Assembly (NCBI GenBank): GCA_027704905.1
Contig: CM051022.1
Span: forward strand, 7,066,988-7,130,987
Origin: Muraenolepis orangiensis
Lineage: Eukaryota; Chordata; Actinopteri; Gadiformes; Muraenolepididae
Reading direction: 5' to 3'
Length of the DNA: 64,000 nt
Numbering within the stretch: position 1 is the stretch's first letter; each line of letters begins with the position of its first letter. A program made the position numbers and the translations under genes. The notes under the pieces were generated by a model. The model was not told the origin of the DNA, ran no database searches, and was given only the letters and a program-made list of their open reading frames with translations. Of this stretch, positions 56,625 through 64,000 are shown in pieces.

Positions 56625-57479
56625 AGGCTAAATGCCTCGCTAATACATACAGAGCGCTGCCATTAAGAACACTATAACTAGACTGCACTTGTAACTTGTA
56701 ATTACTTGTGAAGTAATTCAATATTATCGTCACTGAAAGGGTATTGTATCATCATGAAATGAAGATAGCTCAAGAGGTCTTGTCGTGATACCCAGTTTTA
56801 TAGTCTAAATTATTTTGGATGACAACATATGCTATTAAAATTATACAATATGATATCAATATTATCATGAGGTTTGAAACAACAAAGAGAATGGAGGACT
56901 ACTTTCGGTCTAATGCCATACTTTAAATGAATGTGCATATACTTATGCATATGCATATAATGACCCTCGGTTTAGACTTTTTACAATTGTATTTTGAATT
57001 CATAAGAATATCGTGCCTTTTATCAATATTGTGTATTGTGTATCCTACCACCACCCCCCCCCCCCCGCCCCTGGTGGATGGAGCAAGGGGAACATAGAGC
57101 AGTAGTGGTGTGGTGGTGGTGGTGGTGGTGGTGGAGTAGAGTGGCGTGGGTACTGAGATGGTTTGATGGATGGGGGGAGGGTAGGGGGGGAGAGAGGAGT
57201 AACTCCCCGTGCTCCTGTGTGTGGTTGGATTTGGACCCTGCAGGCAGCTGCATATGCTGCCACTGGATTACACTGATCCACCGTAATGCCTAAGACCATG
57301 CAATCATTCATAACTGCAGGAGCTGCCGAGGCCTCGGCCACGTGGGGCTCCCCTCCTCCCCTCCTCCCCTCCTCCCCCTCCTCCCCCTCCTCCCCCTCCT
57401 CCCCTCCCCCAGACACCATCTGCCACCCTGCTCCGCTGCTGAAGCTGCTGCTGGGGGATTAACTTTGAGGAGAATGGGG

Positions 57480-57905
57480 AAAGGTGGTGATGATGGTTGG
57501 TGGTAGTGGTGGTGGTGGTGGTAGTGGTGGTGATGGTGATGGTGATGGTGGTTGGTGGTGGTGGTGGTGATGGTGATGGTGATGGTGGTTGGTGGTGGTG
57601 GTGGTGGTTGGTGATGGTGGTTGGTGGTTGGTGGTAGTGATGGTGGTTGGTGATGGTGATGGTGGTTGGTGGTGATGGTGATGGTGGTTGGTGGTGGTGA
57701 TGGTGGTTGGTGATGGTGATGGTGATGGTGGTTGGTGATGGTGATGGTGGTTGGTGGTGGTGATGGTGATGGTGATGGTGGTTGGTGGTGGTGGTTGGTG
57801 ATGGTGGTTGGTGGTGGTGATGGTGATGGTGGTTGGTGATGGTGATGGTAGTGGTGTTAGCGGTGGTGGTGGTGGTAGTGGTGGTGGTGGTAGTAGTAGC
57901 CTGGC
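57480..57905. repeat. (GGT)(GAT) compound trinucleotide array
   Basis: About 425 bp of GGT, GAT and GGTTGGT units in shifting order. A poly-His/Thr/Pro ORF on the minus strand is a product of the repeat. Confidence 0.95.
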
Positions 57906-57919
57906 TGGCAGCAGTGATA

Positions 57920-57964
57920 GAGCGAGAGAGAGAGCGAGAGAGAGCGAGAGCGAGAGCGAGCGAG

Positions 57965-58013
<49 letters not shown>
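57920..58013. repeat. (GA)n with GC steps
   Basis: GAGAGC/GAGCGA repeats leading into about 45 bp of pure GA. Confidence 0.95.
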
Positions 58014-58014
<1 letters not shown>

Positions 58015-58496
58015 GAGGGTCCGGGGAGATGGGTGGGTGGAAGGGTTTTTCCGGAGCTTTGCATGTTTTGCATGAAGCCTCCTCCTGGCTTGCAGCCTGT
58101 GGTTGGCGCGGGGACGCCGTGTATAATGGCGTGCGCTATAAGGAGTCGCAGGGTCCTGTCTCTGGGGATGGGGGCTTTGGAAGATATACAGACAGGAGGA
58201 GGGCATTGAGGGCTTGGGATGAGTCGATTCTTTCAGTGTGTTGTTGTGGGCGGTTCGGTTTCTTCAGCCCCATCACCTCTGGCACTATGGAAACGTTTGA
58301 CTAAACTCAGGTCACATGACTAGCATGAACACATCACTGCCTGTGTTCATGATGATTGTATCTCAAATGGGGTACCCGCCTGATCTAACCATCTACCCAC
58401 CTCTCTCTCCCCCCTCTCACTTCTTCTTCTCTCCTCTCCTCCTCCCTCTTTTCTCCTCCTCTTCCTCTTGTCCCAACATCCTTTTTTTGGGGACAG

Positions 58497-58738
58497 AGTT
58501 GAGCCACAGTGCACCCCCCATCAGCAGCTCCACCCCTTCCCCCCCATCTGGACCATCAAAAGAAGCTCCCAGGACCAGCCAGAGAGCGAGAGAGAGAGAT
58601 GGAGAGAGAGATGGGTCCGCTCACTGGATCCCGTTACTCGAAACGCCCACAATAACTGCAACCCACTTCAGAAACCTGTGCCTTCGACCACTCGATGATA
58701 TTCAACGCTTTGTTTTTATTTATTTGTGTATTTATTAA
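58497..58738 (+). other. candidate terminal exon (weak)
   Basis: A polypyrimidine-rich run of about 100 bp (58395-58480) is followed by TTGGGGACAG|AG, and the frame opens with LSHSAPPISSSTPSPPSGPS, ending at a stop at 58738. Downstream sequence to about 60837, where AATAAA motifs occur, could be a long 3' UTR. No protein family is recognised and no upstream exon was found. Confidence 0.2.
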
Positions 58739-58744
58739 TGTACT

Positions 58745-58796
58745 GTATGCATGTATGTATGTACGTATGTATGTATGTATTTATGTATGTATTTTC
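58745..58796. repeat. (TATG)n tetranucleotide
   Basis: About 50 bp of TATG with TACG/TATT variants. Confidence 0.9.
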
Positions 58797-58878
58797 ATTT
58801 ATTTTTTAATTATTTATATTTTTAGTTTATTATGGGGAGGTGGGGGGGGGGGGCACATCTTTGGTCGCCTTCTGGAAC

Positions 58879-58880
58879 AT

Positions 58881-58910
<30 letters not shown>
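58879..58910. repeat. (CA)n microsatellite
   Basis: Thirty bp of CA, preceded by a G-run at 58841-58853. Confidence 0.95.
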
Positions 58911-58913
<3 letters not shown>

Positions 58914-59336
58914 CTTTTTTCATACTTTCCTAATCGAGGACATCTGCCCGATGCTTTTGGGGACCATCGAAACAAGTCGCTCTCTCGTTCTTGAGGTTAA
59001 ACAAAAAATAAATATTTATATATAGATAAATATATACAAAAAGGACATGCCATTTTAACTTTTTACTTCTGTGTGTCTGTTTCTTCAACTTGTGTTAGTG
59101 TTTTCTGCTTTCTATCAGAGAGACATTCTTGTGCAATATCAGTCAGTATGTATGTGTGAAATTGTCATGTGGAAGTTAGATTTCAGATAGCTTTATTTGG
59201 TGACTGTTTATTTTTATAACAATGGTCCCCTGATGTATATTTTTCTAAAAACAATACATGAGCTCAGCAGGAACAAAAGCTTGTCTTGTCTACGACCTTG
59301 TTGCCCGTCTTGAAGAACAAACGTGACATAATGAAC

Positions 59337-59790
59337 TAACTGGACACAGCGCGTTCCTCGGTTACGGGAACAAGCATGTTCCTTGGCTGAACTTCACAGG
59401 GCATAGCATGTTCCTCAGCTAGGCTAACAAGACCTAGCATGTTCGCCAGCTAGGCTAACAGGATAAAGCGTGATCCTCAGCTAGGCTAACTGGACATAGT
59501 GTGTACCTCGGCGAGGCAAACGGTAATGGGACAAAGCCTGATCCTCAGCTAGGCTAACGGGACCTAGCATGTTCATTGGCTAGGCTAACGGGGCCTAGCA
59601 TGTTCATTGACTAGGTTGGCGGGACCTAGCATATCCCTCGGCTAACGAGACGTAGCATGTTCCTTGGCTAACGGGACCTAGTATTTTCCTCAGCTAACAG
59701 GACCTAGCATGATCCTCGCCTAAGCTAACTGGAACTAGGATGTTCCTTGACTAACCTAGCAGGACCTAGCTGCTCTACCAGGGCTAAAGC
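59337..59790 (+). repeat. degenerate array of GGGACCTAGCATGTTCCT units
   Basis: About 15 diverged units of 26-31 bp, each with (G)GACCTAGCATGTTC(C)T and CAGCTAGGCTAAC or shortened forms. Some units lack the AGG part, giving 26-bp forms. Confidence 0.88.
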
Positions 59791-60637
59791 CATAGTCTAT
59801 CTTGGTTTCCATCGTGCATAATGAAGGAAACTTCATCATCAAGTGTCCGTCACAGAGATTTCAATGCTTGTCTGTTAAACTGATACTAGTTCGATTTGTG
59901 CGATATTTTCACTAGCTTTGTCATCAGCAAAGGCAATGTGTAATTGTGTTCTCTAATGTGTCTTCTTTCCGTTTGTCGAATTGGTTTTATTAATTTTCTC
60001 ACATTGTCCTGCGTATCAACAAATTAAGTGGCATGAGTATGTCTGTAAGTGAGCGAATGACTAAAGTGCGATCGGAAAATAATCAAAGACAAATGCATTA
60101 GACTACTATCGTGAAATGTTAGTTGTTGTTTATCGTCTGTAACCTACCATCGCTATTGTACTGTGTAGCTTGAAGTCGCCCAGCCTTTATCCCTACAACT
60201 TTCTAGTCCTAGAAAGAAAACCCAAAACGATATATATTTTTATAATATTAGGTTAATCAGATGCAGTCTGGTTGACCAGCGTTTAAATAACAAAAGAAAC
60301 GTAGCTTAACTCATTCAAGTGCATCCGTTGCCCTCATACTGTTCTTCTCCACAACCAAAACAGTATCTCTGCTTTTGAGCGTTTGAAGAAAAATGTTATT
60401 GTCAACTAAAAATGCATGGTTTGATCGACTAGACCTAGTATTATTTATTGAGTGTCGACTCTGACATGTGGTGTTCCTTTAGGTCATTGGGAGATGTGTT
60501 TCCCTGTGCAGAAGTGGGTAGAGTATGCTGTGAGTGTGAGTCATGACATGTCTGTGATGACACTGCCTCCATCAAGTACCTTTATTTTATGACATTGTAT
60601 CCCAAAACAATGCTGCCAAATGAAGCCAAATGTATGA
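59791..60637. other. unique non-coding sequence
   Basis: AT-rich with no repeat or ORF of interest; could be 3' UTR or intergenic. Confidence 0.4.
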
Positions 60638-60638
60638 T

Positions 60639-60639
<1 letters not shown>

Positions 60640-60701
<62 letters not shown>
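60640..60701. repeat. (CT)n microsatellite
   Basis: About 60 bp of pure CT. Confidence 0.97.
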
Positions 60702-60703
<2 letters not shown>

Positions 60704-60973
60704 TGTAACTGATGTTTAACATGTTAAACCTCATCCTTGTAAGGTTTCTGTTTTTCAAAGGAGAGATCCTAATTGTTACATTGTTGACATATGCAGATCA
60801 ATACGGAGTAACAAACTAAATAAAATGAACTAAATAAATTGCTGTTTTGTTTCAACAGCAGCTGCTTGTCAAGATATGTTGTTGCATTTGTGTGCCACAC
60901 GAGGGAGACATACACCATATTTTTCAACTTTTGATGGACTGAAGTGATCGTGGTTTTCTTTCCCACTGTCACC

Positions 60974-61199
60974 TCAAGTCAAGTCAAGTCAAGTTTATTG
61001 TCACTTCACAGTTTACACAAGTATAAAGCAGTGATGTGAAAATCTTACGTGCAATACCCGACGACAGACAGCAGTTATAAAATAAAAATAAGATAAAAAT
61101 AGATAAAAATAAAAATATCGGCACAGAAAAGAGCAATATGTATATATAAATCAATGTAATAAAATATACATTGTTATATGCTATACGCCCTTGTTCAGG
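60974..61199 (-). mobile_element. LINE 3' tail, same family as 17813-19840
   Basis: Starts with (CAAGT)4 then TTTATTGTCACTTCACAG and TACACAAGTATAAAGCAGTG, and ends TATACGCCCTTGTTCAG, matching 17813-17997 closely. Confidence 0.85.
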
Positions 61200-61292
61200 T
61201 GTTATATTGTGCAAAAAAACCATTTAAAAGCATTTTAAAGTGCCAGTAATGCAGCAGCAGCATCATGAAAACAGTTCAGTACATCTGCATGT
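61200..61292 (-). mobile_element. second LINE tail fragment, 955-1186 family
   Basis: AAAGCATTTTAAAGTGCCAG followed by TGCAGCAGCAGCATCATGAA. It abuts the previous tail, so one LINE inserted in or beside the other. Confidence 0.7.
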
Positions 61293-61400
61293 TCAACAAC
61301 TACAACGCTGTCACCCTTGCCCTATTTGTGTCTGCCACCTGTAATCAGGGGAGCCGACTTGACCGACTTGACTTTCCATGAAAACCTCCCCAAATTGTTT

Positions 61401-61449
61401 GCATTGTTCCCTCTGTGTTTTCTGCGCAACAACACAGAGGGAACAATGC
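61401..61449. repeat. 19-bp perfect hairpin, 11-nt loop
   Basis: GCATTGTTCCCTCTGTGTT, loop TTCTGCGCAAC, AACACAGAGGGAACAATGC. Confidence 0.95.
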
Positions 61450-61462
61450 CCAACACCAAATA

Positions 61463-61537
61463 ACACTTCAAGGTCTGCTGGAATCGAACCCAGGTCTTTG
61501 CGCTCCACGATTGCGCTCCTTCTACTTAAGACACACC
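61463..61537 (-). mobile_element. tRNA-like remnant (SINE head or tRNA pseudogene)
   Basis: On the minus strand a B box GGGTTCGATTCC and, about 35 bp before it, a degenerate A-box-like TCTTAAGTAGAAGGAG. The stems do not all pair, so a working tRNA gene is unlikely. Confidence 0.45.
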
Positions 61538-62029
61538 AGATGTAGCGGTCGGAATTCCCATCATGCCGTTGGGTTTTGTAGTCGCATTAGATTATCCCCC
61601 GCGGACTACAACCCCAGACCAAGGAAGAGGCTGCACTCTGCAGTAGGGTGAGACACAATTAGTTACACAAACCGTTTTGTTCGCAAATGCAATGTTTATA
61701 TGGACTACTTATGTTTGGAAGTAGGGGGTTAAAGGCGAAAAAACTGTAAATGCGAGTTGTGTTAGCAATGTTAGCTGCGGTAGGAGGGTCGAAGAGCGCC
61801 ACATTCAAAACAAAACCCGGAGCATGTCGTTCCCGGATAGTTTGATACTTATGATCACAGTTGGTTAATTAATGCCTTCATACATTTAAAAGAACAACGA
61901 TTTATCTCGGATTTACTTACCGTGCTTTCCTTTTTCGGAACGTAAGTAGGAAAAACACTTCTGGCTAACTGCTTGCTGACTGTTGTTACCCTGGGAAACA
62001 TAGTGGTCTGCTACTCTGGACTACTGCTC

Positions 62030-62635
62030 CGACTACTACTACTATTATTATTACTACTACTACTACCACGGCTCCTACTACTACTACTATTATTATTACT
62101 ACTACTACTACTACCACTACTACTACTACTACTACTACCACGGCTCCTACTACTAGTGGTAGTGGTAGTAGTAGTAGCAGTCAATATTAGCAACTACTAC
62201 TACTGTGACAACTACTACCAGTATTACTACTGCTACTACTATACTACTGCTTCTGCAACTACTACTACTATAACTATTCTGCTACTGCTATTACTATTGC
62301 TACTACTATACTGCTGCTATGGCTACTACTACTACTATACTGCTACTATTACTACTGGAACCATTACTACTATTATACTGCTACTATTACTACTGGAACC
62401 ATTACTACTATTATACTGCTACTATTACTACTATACTGCTGCTGCTTCTGCTACTACTACTACTATACTGCTACTACTATTACTACTGGAACCATTACTA
62501 CTACTACTATACTGCTACTATTACTACTATACTGCTGCTGCTTCTGCTAATACTATACTGCTGCTACTATTACTACTGGAACCATTACTACTACTACTAC
62601 TATACTGCTACTATTACTACTACTTCTACTATCAA
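62030..62635. repeat. (ACT)n imperfect trinucleotide array
   Basis: About 600 bp of ACT/ATT/GCT triplets, with a higher-order block ACTACTGGAACCATTACTAC repeated five times. The long plus-strand ORF is poly-Leu/Tyr repeat. Confidence 0.95.
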
Positions 62636-62740
62636 GTTTATTGTCACATCAAAGTTATACAAGTATAAGCAATGGGTGAACATCTTATGTGCAAAACCCG
62701 ACGACAGACAGCAGTTATAAAAATAATAGAATAAAAAAAA
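62633..62740 (-). mobile_element. LINE 3' tail, 17813 family
   Basis: ATCAAGTTTATTGTCACATC, then AACCCGACGACAGACAGCAG, matching 60974-61199 in the same orientation. Confidence 0.8.
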
Positions 62741-62761
62741 TAAGTAAAAAGTACAAACTGT

Positions 62762-62886
62762 ATAAAAAATATATCTATAGATATAGTTATATATATCTAT
62801 ATCTATATATCTATATCTATAGATATAGATATAGATATATATATCTATATCTATAGATATAGATATATTATCTATATAGATAGTAT
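62762..62886. repeat. TATCTATAGATA palindromic AT-rich array
   Basis: Mixed TATCTA/TAGATA hexamers, self-complementary throughout. Confidence 0.92.
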
Positions 62887-62985
62887 AGTTCCGTGGAAAT
62901 GTAAGGAGGAGCGGAGCCACTTCCCCCCCCCACCCCAGTCATTGGAGCGCTGCGTGCTGTTTCACTCTCCAACGGTGGTCGGTGA

Positions 62986-63001
62986 GTGCCCTCTAGCGGA
63001 C
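62986..63001 (-). promoter_or_regulatory. CTCF-like motif
   Basis: Minus strand TCCGCTAGAGGGCACT fits the core CCASYAGRGGGCRS at all but one base. Confidence 0.3.
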
Positions 63002-63669
63002 AGACGTGGGAACTACAACGTTGACGTTGTGTGCACTGCAGCACATTGTGTGACTGTCCATTGTTGTACAGCAAGTATGACAAAATAAAGAATCCCAATT
63101 AATTGTGTGTGTGTGACATTGTTTCCGTTGCCGTCAGGTAATGGGGCTGTGGTAAAGTGCCATAGATCCAACTCAGTAAGACGACGTCACACGTTTGTGG
63201 AGCTCCGTTAACACCGCCTGAGAACCACTAAAGACCCTATCAACCCACACGCCATGCCTTTCACCTGTTGCATTCTAGGCCTATTAGAGCTACTTTAGTC
63301 TATATGTTAGTCATGTATCTGTAATATAGACCAATCCATATGATATCACTGCCGTATTGCTAGTAGTTATCTCCTGCTACCGGTGTCATGCCAGCACACA
63401 CGCAACCGAGACGAGTCCTATTCTAATAGGCCTAGAGTTAATTGAATACGCCATGATGAGTAATTCACACAGTAGTTATTTATTTGTTATTCAATTGATA
63501 TTTGACAGTCAAAAAAGCAACTGGGTGAATGTAGGCCTACTTTCATTATCAAGAAACAAATGACAGTGCGGCACCCACCTCTTTTGCCCTTGTAAATGTA
63601 GGAGGAATTATTATTTGTATGATATCTTGGACATTCACATTGGTAAAAAAAATAAAAAACACATAGATA

Positions 63670-64000
63670 GCTAACCACTGTGTGGTACGGCAACACCACT
63701 ACACAGGACAAGAAAGCCATCCAGATGTGCACTTCCATGCATTGAGGAGATCTGCAGGACCAGATGTCGGAAGAAGGACATGTCCATCACAAAGGACTAC
63801 AACCACCATCTCTTCTCCCCCTACCGTCCGGTCGCCAGTTGGCAGCATCAGCAGACTACTAGGTTTAAGGATCGTTTTTGTCCACAGGCAGTGCGCCTAC
63901 TGAACTGCTAGGAGTGCGGCCACTATCATAACATTGTTATTAACATTTACAGTAACTTTTATACTTTGCTGTACTTTCTGGACTCAGTTACTGCATTGTA
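63670..64000 (+). pseudogene. LINE RT C-terminus and tail, cut by window end
   Basis: One frame reads TVWYGNTTTQDKKAIQM (63677-63730) and, after a frameshift, another reads CRKKDMSITKDYNHHLFSPY and FKDRFCPQAVRLLNC with a stop at 63909-63911. The 3' UTR then starts GGAGTGCGGCCACTATCATA. This links the TGCACTGTACTG tail family to its coding part. Confidence 0.8.

Noticed and set aside
57243..57261. GGCAGC-TGCATAT-GCTGCC hairpin as a miRNA
   Set aside because: Only a 6-bp stem; too short to suggest a precursor.
57304..58206. 300-residue minus-strand ORF rich in His, Thr and Pro
   Set aside because: It is the (GGT)(GAT) and (GA)n arrays read in the antisense direction.
61973..62720. 231-residue Leu/Tyr-rich ORF that looks like a membrane protein
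   Set aside because: Product of the (ACT)n array; no sequence outside the repeat supports it.

Overview
The window is vertebrate nuclear DNA, almost certainly from a teleost fish. The evidence is a complete voltage-gated potassium channel gene (kcna5 type, coding region in one exon), a ten-exon protein kinase gene, decayed fish-type LINEs, tRNA-derived SINEs, hAT elements and Ty3/Gypsy elements, and a very high density of dinucleotide microsatellites. Gadiform fishes are known for such microsatellite density, but assignment below teleost is a guess. No bacterial, phage or CRISPR features are present.

Layout. 1-7.8 kb: intergenic repeats, a decayed LINE with reverse-transcriptase remains (3.8-4.9 kb) and three CTCF-like motifs (4.9-5.8 kb). 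7.8-12.6 kb: a candidate CCAAT/TATA promoter, a SINE, then ten coding exons joining in phase to a 436-residue divergent CDKL-like kinase. 12.7-17.4 kb: a dead Ty3/Gypsy element on the minus strand, interrupted by a second Gypsy-type element with a tRNA-Pro-like primer site. 17.8-20.5 kb: LINE pseudogenes. 20.5-29.4 kb: microsatellites, a TTGTG-based satellite and retroposon tails. 29.4-31.5 kb: kcna5 with a leader carrying five short upstream ORFs and a perfect hairpin. 31.5-47 kb: non-coding DNA with minisatellites, palindromes, an hAT element, a SINE and an L2-like LINE. 47.1-48.5 kb: an hAT element with a perfect 8-bp target duplication. 48.85-49.99 kb: a 53-bp minisatellite of 21.4 near-identical copies. 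50-64 kb: microsatellites, a MITE, a degenerate array, retroposon tails and a LINE 3' end running off the window.

The two host genes do not form an obvious pathway. The kinase keeps the Lys/Glu/HRD residues but has DMG in place of DFG, Ala for the third loop glycine, no TDY activation motif and a polybasic, cysteine-rich C-terminus. The channel looks fully intact. I did not find a clearly new multi-gene system. The most unusual signals are the odd kinase, a recurring class of short perfect hairpins and palindromes (36.8, 40.5, 52.1, 56.5, 61.4 kb and the kcna5 leader), the minisatellite with an ordered variant pattern, the two-element Gypsy nest with a 36-bp inversion between its LTR copies, and the kcna5 leader.
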